Source: Plantago ovata (taxonomy: Eukaryota > Streptophyta > Magnoliopsida > Lamiales > Plantaginaceae). From it: a DNA stretch of 64,000 bases. Every line of letters begins with the position of its first letter. Within the stretch, counting starts at the first letter, position 1. The position numbers were made by a program, and so were the translations under genes. The notes below the pieces were generated by a model. That model ran no database searches. It saw nothing but the letters and a program-made list of their open reading frames with translations, and was not told the DNA's origin. The stretch spans positions 45,463,129 to 45,527,128 of the forward strand of contig CM051455.1 of the NCBI GenBank assembly GCA_028274465.1, read 5' to 3'. Positions 21,642 to 32,992 of the stretch are shown piece after piece.

Positions 21642-21839
21642 ACGGGGCGCGCCAGGCCCAAGCAGTAGTGAAACGCTTGGGCGACACGTAAAGAGCCCGT
21701 GCAGCAAGCTACACATTGGACCCTTTCCCCTAAAAAAATTAGATTAATATCGTTGTAGCCCAATGGGCTACATATCAGATATTAAACTGATAAGAACAGA
21801 TACTACACTTGATCTTAGCCAAAAGGCCGAGAAAGGTAT
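21642..21839 (-). ncRNA. U2: U2 spliceosomal snRNA
   Basis: U2 pairs with the intron branch point. Read on the minus strand from 21839, the sequence starts ATACCTTTCTCGGCCTTTTG and GCTAAGATCAAGTGTAGTAT. It contains the branch-point-recognition GTAGTA, then CTGTTCTTATCAGTTTAATA and ATCTGATATGTAGCCCATTG, GGCTACAACGATATTAATCT, AATTTTTTTAGGGG (Sm region) and the 3' stem-loops with CGCCCAAGCG and GCTTGGGCCTGGCGCGCCCC. Length about 197 nt fits plant U2. USE, TATA and 3' box are all present at the right distances, so this is probably an active gene. It lies between NLR and reductase debris. Confidence 0.97.
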
Positions 21840-21861
21840 GAGTTTATTAATGAGCTTAAGG

Positions 21862-21873
21862 CGATATATATGG
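21862..21873 (-). promoter_or_regulatory. TATA box of U2 gene
   Basis: CCATATATATCG on the minus strand, about 25-34 bp before the U2 5' end, the plant snRNA TATA position. Confidence 0.75.
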
Positions 21874-21901
21874 TTTCATTTGTACTCATCTTTTCTGTTA
21901 G

Positions 21902-21912
21902 CAGTGTGGGAA
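21902..21912 (-). promoter_or_regulatory. Upstream sequence element of U2 gene
   Basis: TTTCCCACACT on the minus strand matches the core TCCCACA of the plant snRNA USE, 63-73 bp before the RNA start. The gap of about 30 bp to the TATA box fits Pol II-type snRNA promoters, not the shorter Pol III spacing. Confidence 0.75.
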
Positions 21913-21965
21913 ACGTAGCAGAGCTATTCCACAGCACACCACGGTTTGATGTTTGTGAGCTACAT

Positions 21966-22032
21966 TATTGTCCAATACTTGAAATTTTTATATCGTCGAT
22001 CAGAAACTCAACAGAGTAAAGATAAGATAAAC
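21966..22032. repeat. Third partial copy of an inverted-arm segment
   Basis: ATTGTCCAATACTTG through AAGATAAGATAAAC is nearly identical to 26171-26236 in the right arm (one C/T change in TATATYGTCGATC) and, inverted, to 9143-9208 in the left arm. It stops at both ends and is joined to unrelated reductase-like sequence. Confidence 0.9.
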
Positions 22033-22180
22033 CAGCTGGGACATATGTATAAGGGACTCCAGCTGCCTCAACAAAACGGGAAAAATGAGCCTTATGCAAA
22101 AGCCTGGATTTGCTGGTTCAACCTCATGGATAGAATCTATGTGCTTCAGTGCTTCCCAAATTCTGAAAGAAAAGAATCTC
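22033..22180 (-). pseudogene. Isoflavone-reductase-like (PCBER/PLR type) fragment
   Basis: The minus strand shows SEFG, then IHEVEPANPG in one frame and SRFVEAAGVPYTYV in another. This order (PSEFG, D..H.VEP, then RR.VEAAGIPYTYV) is the central signature of NmrA-type phenylcoumaran benzylic ether, pinoresinol and isoflavone reductases. Several frameshifts and a stop break it, so only a dead exon-sized shard remains. Confidence 0.6.
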
Positions 22181-23207
22181 TGTAAGCATTAGTTAAGGGC
22201 ATGAGATAATACAATAAATCAAATACGGTTTATGAAGCTATATTCATATGATCATACATATAACATGCAAATGATCGAACCATAAGCAGGGAGAACAGCC
22301 TACAAGTGACCCAGATCAAAACTTTAATAAATTCGAAAGAATCAAGGACTATGATATTTAAATATTACTTTTCTTATTTCCATCACTTAATCTCATCATT
22401 TTACTCCAATGGATGAGCTGTGTCCACTTAGTTTTAAAAACGGAATGGAGAAATAAGCTTCAGCCACAAGTTACCCCAGCTAACAACATATTATGATGCA
22501 TTTGACATTTAAAAGAAAGAAATAAAGAAAAAGAGAGTACTCTGGGTGTTAAACATTTGATTCATAAAAACGTCAATGCTTCCTCTTAGGATTTAATGTT
22601 CTCCATTATCATAAATTCAAAAGGAAAGAATCTATTCCAATGATATTACAAGAGTTCAAAACCCATGATTCACCCTAGATGAAATCTATAAATAAATCTA
22701 ATTTCAAACATATTACTCACCTATCTCTTCCAGAACAGATTTCCTATCACTTACGTGCATGCTGTTAAGTATGAAAGGTACCGAAAGATCATCAGTCTTG
22801 AAAGTACTTTAAAGTGCATCTTTGATCATTTCAAAAATTATAAAAATAACAGTTCCACAATAGAGCAAGGATCCTGTAAGCTGTGAAACTTATCTGAACT
22901 CAATTATTCAATCAAATTCGCTGTCATCCAGGACATCTAATTATCCTCGCATTTCATACTTATCAAACATGCTAATGAAAATAAAATACATTAAAATTAG
23001 CTCAAAACATTTCAGACTTAAAAATGAAACATGAACAACCATGGAATTCGTCTTAATTCTTCCTTTCTTCGAAACAGCAGAATGCAACACGAAGCTTAAT
23101 ATGACCAATGTGAATCTATAATTAAATACGTACTGAACTGAAATAATGATGGTCAGCTGGATTATCAAGACAGGCGACTCAGACCCTCGAATGTAACATA
23201 AAAATTC

Positions 23208-23345
23208 TCATTTGCCAAGCTCCACCTGTACCTCCTTCAATTCGCCTCTTGGGCCATGGGCCACTTCAATTGTAAGGTCACAATTACCAAGGCTTTGTTG
23301 TTCATTTAGTATATGCTTAGCTGATATACAACAGACTTCAAGCAG
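23208..23345 (-). CDS. Possible orphan C-terminal exon, unrecognised
   Basis: A 45-codon minus-strand frame ends with TIEVAHGPRGELKEVQVELG, Lys and a TGA. The balanced composition looks like real protein, unlike the surrounding AT-rich DNA. It has no start codon and I cannot identify the family or find a neighbouring exon. It may be a gene remnant or chance. Confidence 0.22.
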   Translation of the reverse strand: MLEVCCISAKHILNEQQSLGNCDLTIEVAHGPRGELKEVQVELGK

Positions 23346-24837
23346 TTATCCACCTTAATTGATTTGAGCGTCAGTGATTCTACAAAAACCTTAACAGGGC
23401 AAAAACTTTAATAAGATATAAATAGGACTAAAGTTATGCACAATGCATGTTATAACTAAAATCAAGAGTGAAATAGCTTAGCACAATGCATGTTAGGCAC
23501 CGTAATTCAAGACGATCCGGAAATTAAGGATTTCACATTTCCGGGCTAATTGATATGGGAGCATGAACATCTAAAAGGTAATCAATGCTTAAGAATACAC
23601 TAATTATTATCTGCAGAAAGTGGAAACTTGAGACATTAGGACAAGAGAGGACCATCAGAAACTAGCGACCAGCTCAGATGTCACACAGTTCATCGAAATT
23701 TGGTTGCTAATCTAGAGTAAAGAAAGAATTGTTCATATCAAGATGAAAACGTATGGGTGGAGGCGTGGAGCACATGTGCAAGTTTCATATACAGCATACT
23801 AAAAAGTTAATAATGATAGACAGTGGTAAGTGTCACCTAAGCACCGGAATACAGTATGCACTGCCACTGAAAGTTGCTCATGTAAACATAAATTTACATT
23901 AAAAAGTTGCTCATGTAAACATGGAGAATAAAAAATGACGATATCAACAAGAGTGAATGTTCAGTGTGCCAAGCCCTCGCTTTCATGTATGAATATAATA
24001 TCATCGAACTCAAATTCTTCTCTTCCAGCTCAGATTCAGTCAAGCTTTCATACATAACACAACAACAACACAGTCCAAAAGATCACCTATTGAAATTTAG
24101 CTAGCGCAGGTTAAAATTACATTTTGGAAGCCACAAGCAACAAGGGAATTCAGCAAAAAGAATGTAAAAACACAAATGATCTAGCACGCCCTGGGATTTT
24201 GTATGAAATGCAGCTAAAGATTCATTTAGCCCTGGGAAGATAATATTGTAGTGTAGCTAGCTCAGATTACAGTTATATTATTGAAGCCACAAACAACAAG
24301 AGAATTCAGCAGAAGAGGCATCACAAATCTATTGTTTTGTCACTCACACACACACAGAACAGTAGAACAAGAAAAGCTTTGGTATAATTAAAACTGTATG
24401 TCCCCTAGGTGCAATGAGTCGAACATGAGAGCAGAACTCTTGGCTGTTAAGTTCACTCCACTCAAATAGAGTGACAAGCAAACTGTTGAGAGCTTGATTG
24501 ACAAGAATTTCTTCAATGTCTCTACACCAGCAGCTAAATGTGGGTTCAAACGCAGCGGCTATGCTGCCTTCGCAATCTATCAGGGCTGATATCGTTCTTT
24601 AATACACATGTATGTTTATATGTTAGATACCAGATAATGTTTAGATACGAAGAACACTTAAACTCTAAAAGGAAGCATCAGGATCAGGAAAAGCAATATT
24701 ACTCTAGAAAAAAGTGTGTAAGGCAAGACCAGATACACACATCAACATACACTTTTAGATTGGGACCCCTCCTCCTTTTTCCGGGCTTGGGACCGGCTGC
24801 AAACAATGCAGGCGGAGTTACCCCCCCCCCCCCCCGG

Positions 24838-24861
24838 GATGCGTGTTCCGGAACACGCATC
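24838..24861. repeat. Perfect 24-bp palindrome
   Basis: GATGCGTGTTCC is followed at once by its exact reverse complement. It sits 2 bp after a run of 15 C (24821-24835) in otherwise AT-rich DNA. Confidence 0.9.
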
Positions 24862-25064
24862 TCCGAGCTCTCCGGTTCCCTATGGTTTGCGCTCCGATTG
24901 CAGAAATTGATGAACCAAATGCTATTTCCCTGTGTTCCTATTCTCCCAAAGTAACGTTCCGAGCCTCAATATCTAGAGGACCGGAGAATGAGAAAAGGTA
25001 AAGGTTAATATCCAGTTGTCCCAAACAATAACCCATTATTCTATGTAGAGTCACATATGCTTCC

Positions 25065-25495
25065 TGCCTTTTTTTTTTTTTTTTTTTTGGCTTTTGTTGG
25101 CGTCTTGTGCTTTTTTTCTGCGCCTTTTATTTTTCTTTCCTTTTTCTGGCTTCTATTGGCGTCTTGTGCCTTTTTTGCGCCTTTTTTCTTCCTTTATTCG
25201 TTTGGCTTTTATTGGCGTCTTGTGCCTTTTTCTGCGCCTTTTTTTCTTCCTTTTTTCGTTTGGCTTTTATTGGCGTCTTGTGCCTTTTTCTGCGCCCTTT
25301 TTTCGTTTGGCTTTTATTGGCGTCTTGTACCTTTTTCTGCGCCTTTTTTTTTCTCTTTTCTTTTCTCTGGCTTTTATTGGCGTCTTGTGCCTTTTTTCTG
25401 CGCCTCTTTTTCATTTTTCCTTTTTCTGGCTTTTATTGCCATCTTGGCCTTTTTTCTCTTTTCATCTTTTTTGCGCCTTTCTTTTTTTTTTTTGG
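25065..25495. repeat. T-rich minisatellite with GGCGTCTTGTGCC core
   Basis: About seven copies of a variable 50-65 bp unit: GGCTTTTATTGGCGTCTTG, then TGCC, T-runs, TGCGCC and more T. The T-run lengths vary, so all three forward frames stay open, which is an artefact of the repeat and not evidence of protein. It starts after T20 and ends in T14. Confidence 0.9.
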
Positions 25496-25631
25496 CAGGC
25501 AATCAGCATGTAACTCGACAAGGAAACAAGGACCCTGCAATGGATCTACTAGAAACCAACCTTTAAGTCCTCAAACCTAGGAAACTAGCTGCATTGGATA
25601 TGAACTAACCTGTCTTCAAACTAACAATTCA

Positions 25632-25962
25632 AGTCCTCTACCTAAGTATAGGATCTGTTCATCATAGTGATCTCAGATGATGTCCGTAAAACAAGAAGTA
25701 CTCATCATGCCAATGAGCATGACCAACATTCATTATACAAGTAGTAAGGTTAACCTGAAATCATATACGACAGGCAATAAATCAATAAATAAAGCAGAAT
25801 TCAGATTTGAAATTAGTTTAGTTAAATTAAACCCACATACTGTACTAACTATATTATAATTACGGCACCGCAGAAGAATAATAAGGAAATAATAGCTTTC
25901 AATGTTGCTGAATCAATATCCGTTTAAAAACAAATAATCATGCCATTAACTCAATTACTTGA
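25632..25962 (+). repeat. Direct repeat A, inner copy
   Basis: Starts AGTCCTCTACCTAAGTATAG and runs to the 27-bp minisatellite. It is nearly identical to 32662-32992 at a constant offset of 7030 bp; two single-base differences are visible (ACTAACTATA/ACTAATTATA and GCTTTCAA/GCTCTCAA). It lies just outside the right arm and has no counterpart in the left arm. Confidence 0.95.
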
Positions 25963-26170
25963 TAAATCGATTAACTCAAATACTTGATATAAATCAATTA
26001 ACTCAATTACTTGATACAAATCGATTAACTCAATTACTTGATACAAATCGATTAACTCAATTACTTGATACAAATCGATTAACTCAATTACTTGATACAA
26101 ATCGATTAACTCAATTACTTGATATAAATCGATTAACTCAATTACTTGATATAAATCGATTAGAAACTCA
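25943..26170. repeat. 27-bp minisatellite, inner edge of right arm
   Basis: About eight units of AAATCGATTAACTCAATTAC plus TTGATAY, some shortened. Reverse complement of 9207-9409. Confidence 0.93.
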
Positions 26171-26236
26171 ATTGTCCAATACTTGAAATTTTTATATTGT
26201 CGATCAGAAACTCAACAGAGTAAAGATAAGATAAAC

Positions 26237-28618
26237 AAGCCTGGACTGAAACTGTTAAATGGATTATCATTGCAGAAGACATGACTAACTTGAGATATCA
26301 TTGCAGTAGAGACTCATCACTGGTGCTAAACTCCCAAATCTTGTCGAAACTCTTATATCCAAGATGATAATGTATGGCTTGACCATCGAGGTTGGGTACA
26401 ACAGATGAAAATTTCATCATTCTGTTCCCAGGCAAAACTTAAGACACCAAATCGGACAGTGTGCATTGAATATAAAGATGAATCGATGATGACTTGAACG
26501 TCAATCTGATATTTTAAGGACCAGCCAGAGTATTCCATATCCATCTCATATATAAGCATCTGCGAAAGCAGATGGACATGTGATAAACAGTGAGAAAGCT
26601 TCCCCTATGCTTGGATTGAACCATGATGCTGCAGATAATCATATGAAGGTATCACCAGTTCGAGACATTCTACCTCAAGGAAAGATTCAAGTTTAAGTAT
26701 CTACTTTACATCTGCACCTTTTAGCCTCGTTTGTCTAGTAAATTTTGATTTGCTTAGATAAATTCTTTTGTAAACACTAACGAAGAATGCAAATGGCACA
26801 CGACATTCAATAAGCTTCTGTCTCTTGAGAAGTACTAGTAGCCAGACTTTATATTTTGGTTGATAGTGTTGGGTTTAACTTTTGGTCTCAGAGGTACTCC
26901 TCTTGTTTGCCGAATCCCTTGACCTATCAGATACTTTGATTGCATTTCTGTTATAATATTTAAAAGAAGCAATGCTATAACTATGTAAATAGCACACATA
27001 AGATGAGCAATATTAAGTTCTACGCTGCAATAAAATCTATGATTATTCAGATGAAAAGGGCTGTCATTAGGTAGCAACAGTGAACGGGCGGTATCACGGA
27101 GTCTATGGTGGGGTTATGTCCTTGGTGTTGTTTCTCTGGACCCCAGATTCTGAATTTCCTTTTTCCCTTTGTGCTGATGTTCTGAAGGGCTATCTATGAG
27201 AAAACCTGCAATGAAATGCTCGTAGGATTACCCAAGTCCCAACACAAAGGACCTACAATGCAAACGTCTCAAATCTGCACTTGACAGACAGGAAAGAGCT
27301 GCGTGACAACAAGAGCATCGTGCAGTTGTGCTGTTGATATTGTCAAACCAGATTCAGCAATCTTGTCTTACAGAAATTCAGCCTCTAGCAGTTTTTACAA
27401 ATTTCACAACAAAGAAAACAAACATTTGAACTCAAATTGTTGAGTGCTTACTTTTAGTAAGCAACCCTCCAAAAAATAGCGTATGCTGCTTTAAAGCGAC
27501 AAGCACACGGTATTCTTTAGTAAAAGGCGAAAGAATAGTTCGCTATGTGCTTATCGCGCAGCTGCGTGATTTACAAGACCATTTTCATGCCAAGTTTATA
27601 CAGCTTATCCCTTGTCCTTATAACTGTAAACATTGTGGGACAAAAATCACACTAATACAGCTCCATCTTTGGCCTTTTCTTGTGCCATTCAACATCATAT
27701 TTGTTGTGTTAAGATCAAAGAATCGCTGCATAGAGCCTACCTAGTTGCTTTATTACTTGCAAAACAAAACATAATAAATCTTAAATAAGTACATGGCACA
27801 AAAACCACAAGGAGTTGTTTTCACTGCCAGAATGTCTGTTTTTCACTTGTCTCTTTAGCCTTCCAGCAACCATAGCAACTGGGGTACTTTTCATAGGATA
27901 TCTGTGCACACGTACGTACGGGTGCTTTTCATTATAGGGACCATAGCAACAAAAGCCTAACAAATGCTGCATCAGTTCCATGAATTATACAAACTAGTTG
28001 CGAATGTGAAATTCTGCAGCAAGAGCAGAATCTAAAATTTGTCAAAAGACCTATTACAGCCAAGAAAGAGTACATAGTTCATCCAAGTACCATTTCAAAA
28101 CACAAAGAAAAAATGCTTGAAACTGTGGAGTACATCTAACTTCAAACTGGATTCTTGTTCAAATTCATTCAAGAATTTTGCAAAACTAAAGCAACTTATT
28201 TACACATTAAAAGATATTTATAACAATACATCAGGCTATTGAAAGTTTCTACGAAATCCAGTCATGTGTTCTGTTCTGCCGGACACACATTCAAATGAAT
28301 GATTCAGCTTTCCAGTTCCCATGACCAGATGAAAGAAAATCTGTGCAATATGCTGCCGTTTGGAAAAAATTACATACGAGCGTGCAGAAACTAATTGTAT
28401 GTCATCACCCAGTCCACTGAAGCTTCTATTCTGATTTAAGATTTCAATTCCTCACAGATAATCAAAATACTTTTCTGATTTCTTCCAGTTATTAGACAAG
28501 GTTTCACAGCTTCTGAAGCTCAAAAGACCGTCTAATATGAAACATTTATTGCGAAAGTGCAAGCAAACCACAAATAGGAAAGCAAAACAAGCAAATGGGC
28601 CAAACTAAAGACTGGATT
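26237..28618. other. Right-arm non-coding DNA downstream of U1
   Basis: Mirror of 6761-9142. No gene supported; the hairpin of 7822-7883 is repeated at 27496-27557. Confidence 0.5.
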
Positions 28619-28829
<211 letters not shown>

Positions 28830-28843
28830 CTACACAGGAAAAT

Positions 28844-28854
28844 AATGTGGGAAT
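28844..28854 (-). promoter_or_regulatory. Upstream sequence element of U1 gene (right arm)
   Basis: ATTCCCACATT on the minus strand, at -63 to -73 from the U1 start. Same as in the left arm. Confidence 0.75.
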
Positions 28855-30019
28855 ATTGTGTTACATACTTTCCAGCAACTTATCTGAGCATCGTTTGCTC
28901 TGATTTTCTGACAAGTCTAAGCCATTCTGATCATCCTTATTCTCTGACCACATAAGATCCCAACACTGAACTTACATCAGCATGATTCGATTCACTCATC
29001 AATTGTCAAGTAAAGAACATAAGGGATCTGATATGTAGCGTATCTATTAGTGACACACATCTACCTATATGGGGCGTGTTTCAATCACAATCATACTGCA
29101 TCATAAATCAACTAAACCTTCAGGTTCCAGCATCAGAGCTTCTGGAGTTCACTAGAGATGAAATAACGAATCACACACAGAGATATACAAATACATAATT
29201 AGTTAATTTCAAGTGAAATCTACCGAGTTTAGTATTGCTTTTTTTCTTTTTTTTTTCTTTTTCTTTTATTGCTTTTGTATTAGTTTAATCACAGATTCCA
29301 GCTCCGGTTGGATTATCTTATGATGTGTTACCACAAATAGTGATCGTTTGTATTAACTTCACAAGCTTATAGTAACTTGAAAGAGTTTGCTAAAAGTTTA
29401 GAACTGCCACCAGAACCAAATCTGTTCAAGTTCGATCCAAGAAGATTGTTCCCCTGCAGAGAACAAGCAGACTAGAAGAAAATGATTGTTTCGGTACTTT
29501 GTTCCTCATGCTAAAATAAGCGACTGGTACATTATATTGTAGTCCAGGATAGTTTGAAAAGTGGATAAATATATACTAAGTTGTAAACTTAGAGTTGAGC
29601 ATCAGTGATTCATTAGCATAGCAAATATTGGCATCAAAAGTTGTTTGATTGGCATACTTAACTAAATGACATTGAGGTAAAAAATTACAGCCTGAGAACA
29701 CTTCTCTTTTTGTCCCAGCATATGCATTTAACTCCAGCAAGGTACGAGGTACTACAATGTAACTCATTCAGAAAACAAATTATGAGGTGGAATGCAACTC
29801 TGTACAGAAAGATCTAGCTCTTTCATTGGATCTGTCTGATGTACTTGTAAGAATACAAAATGCACTGTTGCTCTCAAATAGTATGAACTAGCGATGCTGT
29901 TAATGCTCAATCTCACCTCCAAACAAAGATCTCTGCGAACAAATACGAATAACATTAACAGGCTTCACGAATACATGCGTAAATTAACCTCTAAAAAGAT
30001 TGAAAGTGTGACACTTTAG
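28855..30019. other. Right-arm non-coding DNA
   Basis: Mirror of 5360-6524. No gene supported. Confidence 0.5.
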
Positions 30020-30391
30020 ACTTCTTCGTGCTTAGAAAATTTGGAGGGGCTCAACAAGTTGAAGCTTGTGCATGATGTGTACTGTGTATAGTACATTAGG
30101 TTCTGAACAGCCGTGGCATCAGCTGCCTGAACCGAATAGGTTCCCACCAAATCTCAGAATTCTAGTGCTGGAAGTTACTTGTGTGGATTGGAGTCATATG
30201 TCTTCATTGCTGAAACTAAAAGATAATGCATTTGAAGGAAACTATTGGCATGCCTCAGGTGACAGTTTTGCGCGTCTGGAACTCCTGCATATTGAAAGGG
30301 GACAAGGGGTGGATGTAATTTCCAAAACTGAGAAGTCTTTATCTTCAGAATTGTGATAAGCTCATGGAGATTCCACCACAGCAAGAAACTT
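30020..30391 (+). pseudogene. NLR leucine-rich-repeat fragment (right arm)
   Basis: Same shard as 4988-5359. LENLEGLNKLKLVHDVY is followed in a second frame by RFPPNLRILVLEVTCVDWSH and ARLELLHIERG, then NCDKLMEIP in another frame. C-terminal LRR region of a CNL protein, without NB-ARC or start. Confidence 0.8.
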
Positions 30392-31026
30392 GAGATATTT
30401 ACATGAAATTCAAATGAGAAATTTGCACGAAATTCACATTTGAATTTCATGCAATTTCCTATTCAATGTCATATTATTTTCTAATCTAAATTTCTCCTTA
30501 TTCCCCTTATTTATTTACTGAAAGTAGTTGTATTTAAAGGGGGCAAGAGAGAGGACATAATTCATACATGAACAGAGCTCAGCCCATCTCTGAAGATTAT
30601 AAACTGAAAGTTGTACTTAAGCTGCAGCTTCTACAGATGCTACCTGAGCAGGCATTCCTTGCGTCACAAGAATGCTGGTGGAACAGATGGGGTGCCGATG
30701 GCCAACCAGTTTGATCATATATAGTAGAGGAAACCATGAACATAGGTAGATTGGACTCGAACATCACAGTTACTACCCAGACCAACATCAGTTGCCACCA
30801 TCCCTGCCCTTGTAATATCTTGTGTTCTATGAATACTGCTGAAGTCGCTAAAATGAATTCTTCATATATTTGATGTGAGTATTAAGTATTAACTATGTTT
30901 ATCAATGTATCATGACTTCCATTGTCAAAATATATGTTTGCTGCCTACATAAAATAGATGATGAAATCAATAGAATCTTCTCTGTTAATTGTTTGCTGCC
31001 AAACATTTGTATAACAAATTCATATG

Positions 31027-32550
31027 TTAAAACTCCAAATCGATGATATCCTCTCTATGAAGCTGCTTCATTTCAAATGTAACATTATCTAGCATTGCAA
31101 AAATCTGTCTGGAACATGGATGTGACATATCCTCCACAATGAACTTGTGAATCTTACCTCCTCCTTCGAGGAAGCTATAGCCCGCAGCTTTGGTAACATT
31201 TATCCCTTTCATCATCTTCCTCAGGAGAATGACACCATCCCATCTCCTCGCTTTTGCATAAATATTTGAGAGGATAACATAATTACCAGGATTCCATGGC
31301 TCCAACTTAAATAGTGACTCAGCTGCTATCTCCGCATATTCTACGTTTCCATGAAAACTACATGCCCCAAGCAATGTTCCCCAGATAACAGAATCTGGTT
31401 TCAGTGGCATTGATTTTATCAGATTGTAAGCTTCTTGCAGATCTCCCGCACGACCTAGTAGATCAACCATGCATCCATAGTGTTCTAGCTTAGGTTTGAT
31501 TGAAAATCTCTGTTCCATTGAATTGAAGAGCTCCCGTCCCTTATCAACCATTCCTCCATGCGTGCAAGCAAGGATCGCCCCAACAAATGTCACATCATCC
31601 GGCCTCACTCCTCTCCTCAACATTTGGTTGAATAGCTCAAGAGCACCATCGCATTTCCCATGAACAGCTAAACCCATGATCATCGTGTTCCAAGAACACA
31701 AATTTCTCCGGCCACCAATTTCCTCAAACACTTGCATTGCCTTGTTGATCAAACCACATCTTGCATACAGTTCCAGTACAGCATTACTCACAAACATATT
31801 CTTCAAATAACCATTATCACGAGCATAAGCCTCGATCCTCTTCCCAACCACCAACGCACCCATATTCGCGCACGCTGGAAGAACACTGGCTATAGTAACT
31901 TCATTAGGCATCACACTCGCGTCTCTTTCCATCTCCAAGTACATCTCCAAAGCTTCCTTATACTTGCCATTCTGCGCATAACCAGATATAATACAAGTCC
32001 AAGAAACCACAGTTCTCCTTGGCATATCCAAAAACAAGCGCAACGCCAAGTCCAAATTACCCGTCTTGGCGTACCCTGTAATCAAAGCATTCCAGGTGGG
32101 AACGTCTCTAACAGTCATGTCATCAAACTGTTTTCTGGCAAGAGTCATAAACCCCATCTTCGCGTAAATATCCAGCAATGCAGTGGCAGCATAGACCTCG
32201 TAACAGAGCCCGAACTTGACGAAATGCGCCTGGATCATTTGAGTTTGGTTAAGGTTAGACAGGTTAGCGCAGGCGGCAAAAAGGAAGGTAAAGGTGTGAG
32301 TATTTGGGATGAAATTAGATTGGCGGAGCATTTGGGAGTAGAGAGAAATACACTGTGAATGAGGGCCTTGATATGAATAGGCTTGGATGAGTTTGTTGAA
32401 GAGGAACAGAGTCGTACTTGTTTGAGGCAAATAGTCGAACACCTTGCGGGCATAACTAATATTTGAGATTCTGAGTAATTCAGTGATGAGGTATTTTGGG
32501 TCCGTGGCATTTCTGAGTGTGATGGCGTGAATTTGTTTCAGTTGGTTCAT
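31027..32550 (-). CDS. PPR protein, PLS class, E/E+ subgroup (intact copy 2)
   Basis: A 507-aa intronless organelle-type pentatricopeptide repeat protein; this class usually binds RNA sequence-specifically in mitochondria or plastids, often for C-to-U editing. It starts MNQLKQIHAITLRNATDPKY. PPR-like units follow (ARKVFDYLP, LFNKLIQAYS, PTWNALITGYAKTGNLDLAL, VVSWTCIISGYAQNGKYKEA, CSWNTMIMGLAVHGKCDGAL, DDVTFVGAILACTHGGM, LEHYGCMVDLLGRAGDLQEA). The C-terminal E and E+ motifs are VIWGTLLGACSFHGNVE, GNYVILSNIYAKARRWDGV and AGYSFLEGGGKIHKFIVEDM. There is no DYW domain. The order resembles Arabidopsis At5g08510 as I remember it. No transit peptide is obvious, which is common when the start is so close to the first repeat; an upstream start is possible but was not seen. 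The frameshifted twin is at 2832-4353. Confidence 0.93.
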   Translation of the reverse strand: MNQLKQIHAITLRNATDPKYLITELLRISNISYARKVFDYLPQTSTTLFLFNKLIQAYSYQGPHSQCISLYSQMLRQSNFIPNTHTFTFLFAACANLSNLNQTQMIQAHFVKFGLCYEVYAATALLDIYAKMGFMTLARKQFDDMTVRDVPTWNALITGYAKTGNLDLALRLFLDMPRRTVVSWTCIISGYAQNGKYKEALEMYLEMERDASVMPNEVTIASVLPACANMGALVVGKRIEAYARDNGYLKNMFVSNAVLELYARCGLINKAMQVFEEIGGRRNLCSWNTMIMGLAVHGKCDGALELFNQMLRRGVRPDDVTFVGAILACTHGGMVDKGRELFNSMEQRFSIKPKLEHYGCMVDLLGRAGDLQEAYNLIKSMPLKPDSVIWGTLLGACSFHGNVEYAEIAAESLFKLEPWNPGNYVILSNIYAKARRWDGVILLRKMMKGINVTKAAGYSFLEGGGKIHKFIVEDMSHPCSRQIFAMLDNVTFEMKQLHREDIIDLEF

Positions 32551-32569
32551 TGGCAGTTTGAACTTTGAA

Positions 32570-32661
32570 TTTTGCTATGGATAACGAATGAATAAGAGGA
32601 GGGACGAGAAAGAAAGGCTCATGGCATGTATAGGAGAAGCACCCGCACGTTTCTTGGCAAG
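32570..32661 (-). promoter_or_regulatory. PPR copy 2 upstream region absent from the left arm
   Basis: About 90 bp between the PPR arm edge and direct repeat A. It is not shared with the left copy, so it may hold the native promoter. I see no clear TATA box. Confidence 0.4.
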
Positions 32662-32992
32662 AGTCCTCTACCTAAGTATAGGATCTGTTCATCATAGTGA
32701 TCTCAGATGATGTCCGTAAAACAAGAAGTACTCATCATGCCAATGAGCATGACCAACATTCATTATACAAGTAGTAAGGTTAACCTGAAATCATATACGA
32801 CAGGCAATAAATCAATAAATAAAGCAGAATTCAGATTTGAAATTAGTTTAGTTAAATTAAACCCACATACTGTACTAATTATATTATAATTACGGCACCG
32901 CAGAAGAATAATAAGGAAATAATAGCTCTCAATGTTGCTGAATCAATATCCGTTTAAAAACAAATAATCATGCCATTAACTTAATTACTTGA
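32662..32992 (+). repeat. Direct repeat A, outer copy
   Basis: Second copy of 25632-25962, 7030 bp away in the same orientation. Together they bracket the right arm like a composite unit. It also runs straight into a 27-bp array. Confidence 0.95.

Larger units (their letters stand above)
22181..25055. other. Unassigned AT-rich spacer DNA
   Basis: No gene I can name. It contains a diverged duplicate of about 60 bp at 24097-24160 and 24252-24315 (AGCCACAAGCAACAAGGGAA and AGCCACAAACAACAAGAGAA), and a direct repeat AAAGTTGCTCATGTAAACAT at 23870 and 23904. A C15 run followed by a 24-bp palindrome lies at 24821-24861. A short protein-like frame is listed at 23208-23345. Confidence 0.4.

Noticed and set aside
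25057..25580. Long Phe/Leu-rich open frames in three forward frames
   Set aside because: They are by-products of a T-rich minisatellite whose composition excludes stop codons; the peptides are low complexity.
25959..26186. LTQLLDINR-repeat proteins (also 33595-33861)
   Set aside because: Translation of a 27-bp tandem repeat, open because the period is divisible by three.
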